64,000 nt of DNA from Channallabes apus (Eukaryota; Chordata; Actinopteri; Siluriformes; Clariidae). A program made the position numbers and the translations under genes. Below the pieces are notes generated by a model. It worked only from the letters and a program-made list of their open reading frames with translations, searched no databases and was not told the origin of the DNA. Positions within the stretch are counted from its first letter, which is position 1, and every line of letters starts with the position of its first letter. The stretch lies in the NCBI GenBank assembly GCA_030522415.1, contig CM060109.1, forward strand, positions 2,482,641 to 2,546,640, in the 5' to 3' direction. Below, in pieces: positions 43,950 through 54,984 of the stretch.

Positions 43950-44595
43950 GCAGGAGAAGTGTATCTGTGATGTACAGGGCCAGAGACTCGGACTCACTCA
44001 TCATACCGGCTCGGCGCCGGTCTGATCCACCTGCGGAGTTCCCCCTGACAGCATCAGATTCAGTGTTACGTTCTACTGCTGCAGATCAGACAGCGCAGAG
44101 TTCTAGAACACAGGCCATTCTAGAACCCTCTAGTCTCAGTCTGTTTGGTTCTGGTTTCTTCACTCACTCAGATTGAGGTGCTGAATTTAAGGAAATGATT
44201 CTTCAAAGCTGAGAACTGAATGTCTGTATTAATGTGTGTATTAAGCTGCTTGTAAACTCTGAACCTCTGTTTATTTCATTTAAGACGGTCATACATCATT
44301 AATGATCTGCAATATAACCAACTTATGGTGCTGTTTATCGCAGGTATATGTTTTGTCATGTCCTTTGTAAACTCTTAGCCGAATCAAGGTTAGCATTAGC
44401 ACCCATGCTGCAGACTCACATATGCTAATTTATGTTTTGCATCATTTCAGAGATGTGCTTTTGCCATTTTGTCTTTCTTTTATGCAAATATATGTAAACA
44501 TTTTGGTCACTTGAGTGCATAGTTTCAATGCTGTTTAATAGTTTTATTTAGAATTTTGTCGACTATACTGTATGTTCATGACCACTTTGAGAAAA
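43950..44595. other. No recognisable feature
   Basis: A short frame at 43967-44176 with no family match. Confidence 0.5.
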
Positions 44596-44599
44596 TAGA

Positions 44600-45540
44600 T
44601 TGAGAAAATCCCCCAAATTATGGAATAGTCTTCCAATTAGTGTTCGGGACTCAGACACAGGCTCAGTGTTTAAGTCTAGGCTAAAAACCTATTTATTTAG
44701 CCAAGCATTTTTATAAATAGATTTGCCATAAGGTAAAGGAGCAGATCTGGGGGACTCATGGACGTAGAGTATTATGGTGAACTGGTATGTTTAGATGCTG
44801 TCTTCCTCACTCTCATTTGATCACTCAGGTTTGTTGACGGTGAGGTGATTGTTTGCTTTACATCTCAGTTCCCCCTCATGTTTGTGTTTCCTTCTGGCTC
44901 TCCCTTTTAGTTATGCTGTCATAGTTAGTCCTGCCGGAGTCCCTGCTTGCACTCTACAGTAAATATACATTCACATTAGACATTGTGACTGTGACCATAC
45001 CTAACTGCCATCTCTCCTCCTCTTCTCTTCCTCCCCCTCTTTCTCTTTCCTCTCTCCACCTGTCTCCCCCTTTCACTCTTTCTCTCTCTCTCTCTGTCGA
45101 GCTACACATGTGGTTCCTGAGCTGCCAGTGATCCAGACTCCCTCTGCCCTCTGGACCTGTCTGATCCATCCTGGTGCCCGGTTTCTGGTTGGAGGTCACG
45201 TCACATGGATGCCCCGTGTGTCTCTTTAGGATGCGCCTGGTGTCTGGGGATGATTCTCTCTACTTAGAAGACGGTTCTGGCCTCGACTGGTGTTTCTTTG
45301 TGGACTTGACTTGGCTGCAGTTGCTCGGTAGTTTAGGACAGGAAATTCCTACAAATCTACCTGACTCTCCAATAAACTACCTGGACTCGGCTTGTTCATC
45401 AGGGACTATCTGATCATTTTGATTCATACACATTCACATTCCATAGAAACTTAAATAATTCTTTTCATTGTGTAAAGCTGCTTTGTGACAATGGCAATTG
45501 TTAAAACACTATACAAATAAAATTTAATAGAATTTAATGG
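44600..45540 (+). mobile_element. 5'-truncated LINE, C terminus and 3' UTR
   Basis: Starts in ORF2 with PKLWNSLPISVRDSD and VFKSRLKTYLFSQAFL then TAA near 44714, the usual end of teleost I/Rex-type LINE ORF2. A long 3' UTR follows, finishing with gtaaagctgctttgtgacaa and ctatacaaataaaatttaat. Frames in the UTR (45174-45413) are not genes. The same tail occurs at 5848 and 7192. Confidence 0.8.
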
Positions 45541-46064
45541 AATTGAATCCTTGGCTCCAGTAGCTGTAGCTTCACCCATTTTGCATCCAAACCGAAATCA
45601 TGACACATCAGGTCAAAGAGCTCAAAGATATTTACTTTCTACAAAATCAGGCTGAACAAAAATAAAGAATCTCTTTTCTTCATACTAGTCTACAAGAGGC
45701 AGGAGTAGACACTGATTTATTCCCCAAACTACCCCTGCCTCTCTCTTTATTCATGCAGGCTCAATTTTGCACCCACCCCAAAAAAAACTTATATAGAAAC
45801 AGAGAGACTGGTCTCCTGCCTGCTCCCCAAAAAATGGTGAAGATTGATTTGTTTGGAAGCAATCAAGCGTTGTTTGGGACCTGAAAAAAGCATAGATGAA
45901 TGATTTTCAGCTAAAATGATTTCGGAGCACTTTGGAGAAACTGCCATCCTGCTCTCAATTTCTGAAAGAAACACATCAAATTTGACTTGAAAGTTGAAAC
46001 TTGAAAGTCTCCTCTCTCCAAGTCTTCATGTCCAAAGCTGTACCACCTGTGGTTCCTCTGATAC
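45541..46064. other. No recognisable feature
   Basis: Unassigned sequence between mobile element fragments; two short frames have no motif. Confidence 0.5.
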
Positions 46065-46065
46065 A

Positions 46066-46212
46066 CCCTACCAGTCCAATGTTTGGACACAAATTCTCCT
46101 TTAGTGTTTTTCTTTTTTTATTATTATTTATAACATTGTACATTAATCCTGAACGCATGAAAGAATACATATGGAATTATATATGTATTGAACAAAACAG
46201 TGTTAAACAACC
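46066..46212 (+). mobile_element. Tc1-type MITE fragment
   Basis: accagtccaatgtttggaca, caaattctcctttagtgttt, cattgtacattaatcctgaa and atacatatggaattatat, then aaaacagtgttaaacaa, follow the order of a common fish element starting 'ccagtcaaaagtttggacaca'. Confidence 0.75.
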
Positions 46213-46214
46213 CA

Positions 46215-46500
46215 GAATATGTTTTTCATCTACATTTAGCTTTGATGCCAGCTTGGCAAACTCATGGCACCATGGTTGTGTCATCAGCAAACTTGTAACA
46301 ATGTGTTTGGAGCTGTGTGTCACTACACCATCGTGAGTCAGCAGTGTGAACAGCAGGGGACTGAGCACACAGCCCTGAGGAGCCCCAATGCTCAATGTGG
46401 TGGTGCTGGAGGTCTGAGGGAAGTGTTCAGGCCCAACAGGTTCAGCTTCCCGATGATAGTTCTGAATGCTGAACTGAAATCTATGAACAAAAAATTTTAA
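46215..46500 (-). pseudogene. L2-type reverse transcriptase fragment
   Basis: Minus strand LSIGAPQGCVLSPLLFTLLT is the RT 'TGAPQGCVLSP' block. A frameshifted FADD region lies downstream (TSLLMTQPWC in the wrong frame), and upstream RF-QFSIQN is the decayed palm motif. It adjoins the Tc1-type fragment. Confidence 0.8.
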
Positions 46501-46539
46501 TTTAAAATAAACCTATGATAAAAATATATATAGACCATT

Positions 46540-46605
46540 CAGTTCTTTATAAGTGGGCAAATTTACGAAATGTCCAGGGATCAAATGTCTTCATTCTCAA
46601 AATGG
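46540..46605 (+). mobile_element. Short Tc1-type MITE end
   Basis: agtgggcaaatttacgaaat and ccagggatcaaatgtcttca are close to the 'gtgggcaaacttacaaaatcagcaggggatcaaatactt' type end common in fish. Confidence 0.5.
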
Positions 46606-46846
46606 AGTTTAAAAGATAAGTAGAGAAAATACATTGAATGAGAAGCTGTTGTTGGCTTTGGAGGTTATACTGGATACATTCTCTGTGCCTGTGAGTTAAG
46701 CATGCAAAGGGGAGGGGCTGAGAGTACCAAAGGTCCTAAGCCCCACCCCCTTGACACACATGCACAACCTTCTTTATTTCACACACAGTACACACTCTCA
46801 TATTTTTGTAACAGTATGACTGAATGTTATATAAGAGTATAAAAAC

Positions 46847-46877
<31 letters not shown>

Positions 46878-47920
46878 TTCTCTCCTCTCGCTCCACTCAT
46901 CTGCATCCTGAGAGTGTTTATACATCACTCAGTGAAAATAACTGTAATTAACCGGAGCATAGAGACAGAGACGTCATGACCGTCACCTGCTGCACAAACA
47001 CACCTCTGTCATTCTCGTTCATTCACTATCACACACATCACGCACATTACGCCCTCCCGCTCTCCCTCTGTCTGTCTGACGCATCACAAACTTCTCTGAT
47101 GATCACTGTTCTCACACAGGAGTGCTGTCTAAAGCTTTGATGAAAACACACACACACGCACACACACACTCTGCACTGCAACACCATAAACACATCTCCG
47201 TCACTCAGCGCTACAGCTGCCAAGTCTGTCTGGGATGAAAACAGTTTATTGTTTTAAGACGCCAGGAACATGATGATTTATACGACATGTACATCTCCTC
47301 AGTCTTTGGTTCAACTGAATCATCGACAGTATTAACAATTTTAGACGAATTGAAGACATTAAGTGTACAGCAAAGAACAAGAATAACCAAGTATGTACAG
47401 TATAAATTCACATAAACGTTATATATAATGAACATAAATATGAATATAAATAACACACAACAACACAAAGTCTCATACTGTACACTCCTCCACTTTATAT
47501 TAAACACAATTAATTGAATATCTATTTATTTTCAGTTTGTAGTTACTTAGTTAGTTATTAATGTTCTTGTTTGTTTGTTTCTTATATAGATGTTTTAAAC
47601 ATAAATATATTTATACTGGAAATTAAAAATGCATTAAATATTAGTTAATATTAAAAGGGTTGAATTTATTATTGTAGCATACTTATCATTATAATATCCA
47701 ATAGTTTTCATTGTTTACTCACAAATTATTTATTGCATGTAACACATGTAACATTTACCTACAAAAACATCACAAACATTTAATTTATGTTTATGTTTTT
47801 TTCTTTTCTTTTTTTATTTAGTTTAAATTGAAGTCATTGGTCAATAACTTGAATTATATTCATTTGAAATTTTACAAACTTTACAGACAAAACACACGGA
47901 AAAAAGAATTTCCTGTTAGC
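46606..47920. other. No gene seen; short GT/CA tracts
   Basis: (GT)n at 46846-46871 and a CA-rich segment at 47144-47169. The rest is AT-rich and unassigned. Confidence 0.55.
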
Positions 47921-47934
47921 GTGTTGTCTGTTTA

Positions 47935-48233
47935 GGCGGCACGGTGGTGTAGTGGTTATCACTGTCGCCTTGCACCTCCAGGGTCCGGGTTCGATTCCCG
48001 TCTCTGTGTGCGTGGAGTTTGCATGTTCTCCCCGTGTTTGGTGGGTTTCCTCCGGTTTCCTCCCAAAGACATGTAGATTAGGCTAATTGGTGTTCCCAAA
48101 TTACCCGTAGTGTGTGTGTGCCCTGCGATGGATTGGCACCCCGCCTCGTGCCCAGAGCCTCCTGGTATAGGCTCCAGGCCCTCGTGACCCTGAATACAGG
48201 ATAAAGCGGTATAGAAGATGAGTGAGTGAGTGA
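47935..48233 (+). mobile_element. HAmo/V-SINE-like SINE, complete
   Basis: Starts ggcggcacggtggtgtagtg, with box A gtagtggttatcac and box B gggttcgattcccg, then the gtttgcatgttctccccgtg body and the 3' end ggataaagcggtatagaaga with a (GTGA)n tail. An 11-bp target duplication gtgttgtctgt flanks it (47921-47931 and 48234-48244). Pol III boxes are intact enough to recognise. Confidence 0.95.
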
Positions 48234-48249
48234 GTGTTGTCTGTGTTCG

Positions 48250-48350
48250 GCTTAGTTCCATTTACATTCAGGCATTTGGCAGATGTACTTATCCAGTTTC
48301 CATCTTTGAAGTGATCCTTACACTGGGTTACCAACTGAGTACCAGTCAAA
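48250..48350 (+). repeat. Dispersed teleost repeat fragment
   Basis: catttacattcaggcatttg then gcagatgtacttatccag, as at 19337. Confidence 0.5.
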
Positions 48351-48394
48351 CCACTGTTGGGAATATTTATTATTTTTGGGGTGTGTTTGGCCAT

Positions 48395-48930
48395 GTGTCA
48401 GAGGAAGGAAGAGATCAACCCAAGAACTAAAGAAACAGATATGTCTTGAGTCATCATTTAAAAATTGTATCCGCTGTACAGAGCTGTACCTCAGTGCCGG
48501 AACAGAAAAGACTCTGGACGAATGTCTTCCACAATCACTGAGAGATGGTGGGACGAGGCGAGCGGTTCTGTAGGATCAGAGTAAACGTGGTGCAGTGTGT
48601 GGTGTGTTTAGAGGCGTAAGTGGGTGCTGGGCCATTCTTAGCTTTGTAGGTGAGCATCAGGGTTTTGAATTTGATGCAGCAGCTACAGGAAGCCAGTGGA
48701 GGGAGCGGAGGAGTGGGGTGGTGGATCAGTTGTAGAGGATGAATGTTGGACAGAGACACACCTGCCAGAAATAACAAGGGACTGAAGAAGCACCTGAGTG
48801 GCGAAGAGGGTGAAGAGCCGAGTCTTCTAATGTTGTAAAGAAGGTTAGTGATGTGTGGGGTTCTCGCCTGCACCCTGTACTCACGTTCCTGGTTTGAGAA
48901 CATGTAAGACTCTGTGCCCACCTACAGTAC
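48395..48930 (-). pseudogene. LINE ORF2 C-terminal remnant
   Basis: Minus strand IKFKTLMLTYKAKNGPAPTY matches the 'HWLPVxxRIxFKTLxLxYKAxxGxAPxYL' block near the C terminus of teleost LINE ORF2 proteins. The HWLPV part is frameshifted. Downstream a decayed RLKTYLF-like end can be followed to about 48400. The upstream part (48720-48930) is a less certain extension. Confidence 0.7.
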
Positions 48931-49293
48931 ATCACATCACAAAGGTGTTAATATCGAAATGCACAATTCAGTAAACGTGCACACTAACCACTCGTATGCC
49001 AGAACAATTTCCATCCAACAGCATTCCAAGTGCTCATTGGAGTCAAAAGTGCTTCTCTCTGATAGACTGATCTCAGCTAGTAGAAGTGTATTTACCAAAA
49101 AAGAAAAAGCATATGATCTATGAATTAGCTCGCAATAGCCTTCTTCGACCAGAGAGGACGCCATTTCACCACCGCGCATCCTGCAGCTTAAAACATTAAC
49201 TGATCAGGACTAAATAAATGAAATATATATTTAAAATATCTTTTTTTAACACTCTCTCCTGCACTCTCTCCCCTGCTGTCCCTCTCTCTGTCA
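48931..49293. other. No recognisable feature
   Basis: Two opposed short frames without motifs. Confidence 0.5.
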
Positions 49294-49294
49294 T

Positions 49295-49410
49295 TTTAAA
49301 GCTAATTAACACAGGATAATTAATTAGATTACAGGCCGTGTTGTCGGTGGCAGAGAGCGAGGAGAAGCAGCAGGGACATTGCAGTCACACAGGTAGTGCA
49401 TTAAACTTTG
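49295..49410. promoter_or_regulatory. Candidate conserved non-coding block
   Basis: Contains aagctaattaacacaggata and attaattagattacaggc, three homeodomain-type cores within 40 bp, then a GC-balanced segment. Inference only. Confidence 0.25.
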
Positions 49411-49449
49411 CATTTTTTTACCCTAAGCAACAGAACTGAAGTTCACTCA

Positions 49450-49483
<34 letters not shown>

Positions 49484-49933
49484 TTTGCATTTCAAATCTA
49501 ATCATACGCTTGCCTGCCTGTTTGTTTGATTGACAGCTCACGCACGGTAGGCGAGTCCACATTAATATGGATGCACACTGATTAAATACACAGCGCAGAT
49601 GTGTGTGAAGTATCTGATTCTGTAACTTTAACCCTTTGGATCCCAGCGTGACCTACAGTAACCCTACTCAGACCTAGAGTAACCCTAGGGTGTCATGTTT
49701 TAGGGGTGCCAATAATTGTGACTTATGGCTTTGTGTGCGTGCATGTACAGATAAATAAATGTTAAATGTTAGGATCGGATAAATAATTCTAAAGATCCAG
49801 CTCTACGGAGGAAACCAAAGTACCTTATAATTCTGAAGACACGTAGAGAGCGAGGGCGCCAATACTTTTGGAACTGCCTGCCCAGGCTATTTTAATTAGA
49901 ATTAGAGAGAGCTGAAGTATTACAGAACAATAT
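49411..49933. other. No gene seen
   Basis: A (CA)n tract at 49451-49480. Near 49690 and 49860 phrases such as ggtgccaataattgtgac and gccaatacttttgga resemble Tc1-type element ends. Confidence 0.45.
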
Positions 49934-50027
<94 letters not shown>

Positions 50028-50028
50028 G
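49934..50028. repeat. (GT)n microsatellite, interrupted
   Basis: GT units broken once by CT and once by GA. Confidence 0.97.
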
Positions 50029-50176
50029 GTCACCTTGTCATCCTGTAATAACACATGTACCTGACTCAACTAGTGAGCAGAACAAATGCAGATGCAGTGA
50101 AGGAGAGAAAGGAAACGTGAGCCGGAAGCAGAAACGTCAGAGACGACTAAAAACAAATCTGCTTCTTACGGAGAAA

Positions 50177-50179
<3 letters not shown>

Positions 50180-50251
<72 letters not shown>
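50180..50251. repeat. (GT)n microsatellite
   Basis: About 36 perfect GT units. Confidence 0.98.
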
Positions 50252-50253
<2 letters not shown>

Positions 50254-50278
50254 GCACTCCAGCACTGATAAAACTAAG

Positions 50279-50840
50279 ACAGATAGACAGACAGACAGAC
50301 AGAGAGAGAGAGACAGTTAAACTGATTACAGAAAGCAGGTGGAAAAGTGGATGAACAGATAATTAAACAGAGACAAACAGACAGACTGGTGGATGGACAG
50401 AAAGATGGACAGGTGATGAATATATGAATGGTTAGACAGACAACTAGACTGTTAGACTCATGGTCACTCAGACAGAGAGACAGACAGATGAATAGACAAA
50501 TAGATAGACTGATAGAAAGACAGTTATTAGACGATAGATAAAACGCCGGATGGACAGACGGATGAACAGATGGACAAATGGATGAAGAGATAGACAGACC
50601 AAAAGGCCGGTAGAGACGGACTGAAAGACGAATACAGAGACAAACAGACCGGCAGAGAGAGACACAGACAGACAGACAAGTAGACAGACAGTCATAGAGG
50701 CAGACTGACTGAGAGACAGACAAAGAGGCAAAGAGACATAGATAAACAGTGATAGATGGAGAGACAGACAAGCACACAGAGGGCCATGCAGAAAGACAGA
50801 CATGGAGATAGACAGGTAGAGAGACTGGCAGACAGACATA
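50279..50840. repeat. Degenerate GACA/GATA-type minisatellite
   Basis: About 560 bp of imperfect agacagac, gatagac and gatggac words, with a clean (gaca)n core at 50284-50302. The long minus frame across it (Leu/Ser/Cys-rich) is a by-product. Confidence 0.9.
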
Positions 50841-52460
50841 GTATTGTCTTTTGTCCTTTGCTTTGCTGTAGTTGGAGTTTGTTTAAAAGCAGGTGTTAAG
50901 GTCGGCGACGTCGTCTGTCTCGTCCGAACCCATCGATCACCTCATCAACCCCGGACTTTTATTTACCACTGAATTATTCCTGTGTGCTGTGTTTATCATG
51001 AGGACAAACACTGGGGGAGACAACAGGATTAACAAGAACGGGATGAAGAGTATTTGTGGAGCTCACCGACTCACATGGGAATGGGTGGAGTCAATCATTA
51101 TACCACATCCAACCACTAGAGGGCCTCAGAGACATTTTGGCTTCATATTTCAATTTCTCGTTACGACGTGCACTCATACATATAGTGATGTGGGCAGGAT
51201 TCTGTCCGTCTGGCTGGAAATCTGTTTCTCATCAGGAGAACCTGTGGGGTTCTGAGAGACGAGAGAGAGAGAGATTAGAGATTTGCGGTCGACTGTCTAG
51301 TCTGTGTTCATCGTCTCACACTCAGGTTTGGCGAGAGGGCGATTTATTGCCACTCTGAAGCACCGCCAGCGTGTGAGCGGATTAAGAGCCTCCTGCCAGC
51401 GTCCTGCACGTTCCTGCACCTGCTGCTGCTGCGGGCGCCGGCCATGGGTCTGAGGCTCAGGTGCTCGGGGGGGTCGCAGGGGGGGGGGGAGGTTCTATGG
51501 GGTAGATTATTAAAGGTCCAGCATCACACAGAAGTTATTCAAAACATAAAAGATGCAGAGCTTAAAACAGACGTGTCCAGTTATACTATTAGCCTTCTAT
51601 TTATTATTTACTGCTTTGGGAATCAATTGGCAGCTTTAGATGTTGTACTGCTTTAATAATACTATTTATAAATAAATAATATATGTACATTTAGTTATCT
51701 CGTTACAATTACTTCTAATATTCCTTATTCAAATTACCTCCTGTTGTCACTTACCTTATTGCAACTTTAAACACTTGTCCTCTCACTAGCCTCTGTTTAT
51801 TCTCCTGGCATGTGACTGAAAAGAATTACAGCTTTACTGTTTACTGTTACAAAACACTGAAACTGGAGACTCTTTCAACTAATGTCACATAAATATCACC
51901 ATGGGTTACGTGTGGCGCGGTATGGAGAGCCGCACCACGAGATGTTTTACTGACGCAGGGCTTTAGAGAGGATAAATGAAATAGGAGTCTGTGAGAGTGA
52001 TTATGATACACTCGGGAAGATAGCATGGGATTATTAATTAAGAAACTTAAAAGGAAACCAAAAGAACACAAAGTAAAAATAAACAGAGGTCCGCCGTCTA
52101 CACGAGAACAGACGGGGCTCTGGAAACTGAAATGAAACTTATATCCTTTTGGGGCGTTCGCCCTTACCGAGGATTTATTGGAAAGAGAGTAGAGTTTCTA
52201 AAGTTTGTGCTTAGCATTATAACTAAGAGCGCACGCTGCACTGGGGCGTGTCGCTCTCTCTCTCTCTCACTCGCCGGCATTTTGGACAGGCAGAGGCTGG
52301 GTCTTTGCCTTTGTCTGTCTGTCTGTCTGTCTGCCTATCTGATACCTTTACTGGTGCTAACTAATGATCACACGAAGTGCCGAGGTATCAGGACCCTTTA
52401 TATAAACACGCTGCCAGGTGCGGCTCGTTCAGGCTGATTGCCTGACTGCGGCGTTGCCTG
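50841..52460. other. Long stretch without recognisable features
   Basis: Has a G-run near 51469-51491. The part at 51310-51440 (gggcgatttattgccactct, CpG-rich) may be regulatory. Open frames at 50893-51255 and 52132-52437 have no motif. Confidence 0.45.
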
Positions 52461-52461
52461 G

Positions 52462-52510
52462 CAACCGTGTGTATAAATGCCCGCGCATGAACTGTTCATG
52501 CGCAGCTCTA
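52462..52510 (+). promoter_or_regulatory. TATA box next to a 21-bp palindrome
   Basis: cgttgcctggcaaccg (RFX/X-box-like, one base short) at about 52452, then tataaa near 52472, then a perfect inverted repeat gcgcatgaac-t-gttcatgcgc at 52483-52503. Promoter-like, with no gene recognised downstream. May be part of an old LTR or element end. Confidence 0.35.
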
Positions 52511-53050
52511 CCCCTCGCACAACCCGCGTCGTTACACCATGTGAATAATTACACACTTTTAATGAAAACACTTTAAAAATGTGAACATTGTGACCAATCA
52601 CAGTTCAACCCTGCTGCTGAAACATCATTATTATCAAACATTTTTTGTCCACTAAGGAACAAAATGAAAAATGAGGAATACAAAATTGTATTTTTGTGTC
52701 CAGACTGATTGTGGTGGTTTGGGACGAGGCCCTCGGGTGCTGCATCAGTCACAGCCCTCAGCAGCGTCGCTCTTTTTCTTTTGTTCTTTAATGAAAAACG
52801 GATGTGTTGTGCTGTACAGTTAATAGCGTCTGCTCTGTAATAGGTTTCTGTATCGATCGCTGGACATCGGGACGGACGTCTTAAACAATAATTGATTTCT
52901 GTCCTCGCCTCAGACAGGATGGAGGCACGGCTCGGCATCGGCTCGACTAATCACCACTATGTACGTGATGGTGGTGTTTACTTGGTCTAGAAAGTGAAAA
53001 TAGAAAATTTGGTTAGAGACGAGCCCTCAGTGCTGGGGACGGATGATGGC
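52511..53050. other. No recognisable feature
   Basis: Unassigned sequence; a minus frame at 52573-52938 lacks any motif. Confidence 0.5.
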
Positions 53051-53051
53051 A

Positions 53052-53480
53052 CTATATAGTCAATAGGGTGAGTGGTTTGGGACACGCCCACAGTGTACAG
53101 ATGATGGTTTTATGTGCACTATATAGTGAATAGGGTGAGTGGTTTGGGACACGCCCACAGTGTACAGATGATGGTTTTATGTGCACTATATAGTGAATAG
53201 GGTGAGTGGTTTGGGACACGCCCACAGTGCACAGATGGTGGTGTGTACGTAGACTATATAGTGAATAGGGGGAGTGGATTGGGACACGCCCACAGTGCAC
53301 AGATGGTGGTGTGTACGTAGACTATATAGTGAATAGGATGAGTGGATTGAAACACACCCAGAGTGAAGTGATGATGGTGTTTATGTGGACTGTATAGTGA
53401 ATAGGGTGACATTGTGTGTGGATTGGGGCACACCCAAAGAGGGACGATGATGGTGTCTATGTCAACATGTAGTGTGATAT
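53052..53480. repeat. 67-68-bp minisatellite, about six units
   Basis: Units start with ctatatagtgaatagggtga and include gtttgggacacgcccacagt. Starts are at 53052, 53119, 53186, 53254, 53322 and 53390. Units diverge to the right. Open frames over it are repeat translations. Confidence 0.95.
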
Positions 53481-54205
53481 GGGTGCGTGGATTGGGACAC
53501 ATTTTAAAAATGCCAAAGGGCCAATAAACAATAATGCTTGACTAATGTTCTATATTTGGTGTCTCAGGTTTGTGCAGGTTCCGGTCCACTTGGTTACTCG
53601 TAGTGTTATTACGGTTGTGATGTTTCCATGAGAATGTGACACACTGTCTGTCGGAGAAGGTCACTGTGCACATAAGCTCACTGTGCTGCCTGATGCATTC
53701 TGTGCTGGTTAAGTAGATACTGTACAGTACAGAAAGCCTGGTGAAGAGCTACAGGTTCGTAGCTGAGACTTATTAAATGCTGGTTTATATTTCTAGTGAA
53801 GTATTTGGTCAATAAACAATTAGGAGTATAAAGAATGAGGATGCAGTGAATCACTGGGGTAATCAGTTTAGTCAATCTGTCCTCTGTCTACAGCGCACAT
53901 TTTTAGAGTTTGTTTTCACTCCTGAATATGTTCAACATCTATTACTGCCTTAAACTCAAACTCTGTCCCATCATACAGTCATCGCTTCCCCCTGCCTGAA
54001 GCAACACACTCTGTTTTAGGAGGTTTCCAGAATAAAATTTTTAATACATCAACAAAACAGCAAAAACCCGAGATTTCTCTCCATCCATAACACACTAACT
54101 TTGTCTTGAAACGCTTATGAAAAGGAACCATATTTCTCCTGGTCTGTACCCAACGTCCAATCATCCAGTCCAATCATCAGAGTGTAATCAGGGTCAAAGT
54201 GCCAA
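53481..54205. other. No clear feature
   Basis: Unassigned. The minus frame 53979-54173 follows the hAT remnant but has no recognisable domain. Confidence 0.45.
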
Positions 54206-54207
54206 GT

Positions 54208-54400
54208 ATGTAGCACCACCTCAGTAGAGAACAGAGATGAACCAGTCTTGCTGGTCTTCTCTTGACTCTAAGGTGAAAAAAAATGTCTCCACTTGTTTGA
54301 AGTTGGGCATAAAAGGTGTGAGGACCAGGTGGAGGCACTGATGTAGATGTTCATTGGTGATGGAGCTGCGATATGTGTTTTTCACCCCGTGCTCATAGCT
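54208..54400 (-). pseudogene. hAT transposase C-terminal fragment
   Basis: Minus strand reads YRSSITNEHLHQCLHLVLTP then FMPNFKQVE, ending at a TGA near 54210. This parallels the C terminus of GTF2IRD2/ZBED-type hAT transposases ('YRSSLTxEHLxxCLRxAxTxxxPxFxxLxxxxxxxFSH'). No ends of the element are visible. Confidence 0.6.
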
Positions 54401-54598
54401 GAAACGGCAGGTTCATAGCAGTACGTTGAGGAAAACATTGTGAGAATTTGAGGGGACATTTTCTGCAGGACAGGAACACCTGCTGAATGTATATTTTTCT
54501 GTCCACCCACTCTTAAATTTGCTGTTTCCAAAATCAACTTATATCAATGGCCAGCTTTGAGCAGGACATTAGGATATTAAGGACGTATTATAATAAAC

Positions 54599-54972
54599 GG
54601 CGGCGCGGTGGCGTAGTGGTTAGCACTGTCGCCTTGCACCTCCAGGGTCTGGGTTCGATTCCCTGGCCAGGCTCGATTCCCGTCTCTGTGTGCATGGAGT
54701 TTGCATGTTCTCCCCGTGCTTGGTGGGTTTCCTCCGGGTACTCCGGTTTCCTCCCACAGTCCAAAAGATATGCAGGTTAGGCTAATTGGCGTTCCTAAAT
54801 TGACCATAGTGTGTGAATGTGTGTATGTGTGTGTGCCCTGCGATGGATTGCCACCCTGTCCAGGGTGTACCCCGCCTAGTGCCCTAAGCCTCCTGGGATA
54901 GGCTCCAGGCCCCCGCGACCCTGTGTAGGGGATAAAGCAGTATAGAAGATGAATGAATGAATGAATGAATGA
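54599..54972 (+). mobile_element. HAmo/V-SINE-like SINE, complete
   Basis: ggcggcgcggtggcgtagtg, gtagtggttagcactg (box A), gggttcgattccctgg (box B), the standard body, gtccagggtgtaccccgcct, gataaagcagtatagaagat and a (GAAT)n tail. A perfect 12-bp target duplication attataataaac flanks it (54587-54598 and 54973-54984), so it is a relatively young insertion. Confidence 0.96.
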
Positions 54973-54984
54973 ATTATAATAAAC

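Noticed and set aside
45174..45413. 79-codon acidic plus frame
   Set aside because: Lies in the 3' UTR of the truncated LINE at 44600-45540.
47935..48010. tRNA gene from box A and box B motifs
   Set aside because: The motifs belong to the head of a SINE with target duplications; no cloverleaf with a proper anticodon arm is evident.
50274..50839. Cys/Ser/Leu-rich minus-strand frames resembling a repetitive secreted protein
   Set aside because: By-products of the GACA/GATA-type repeat.
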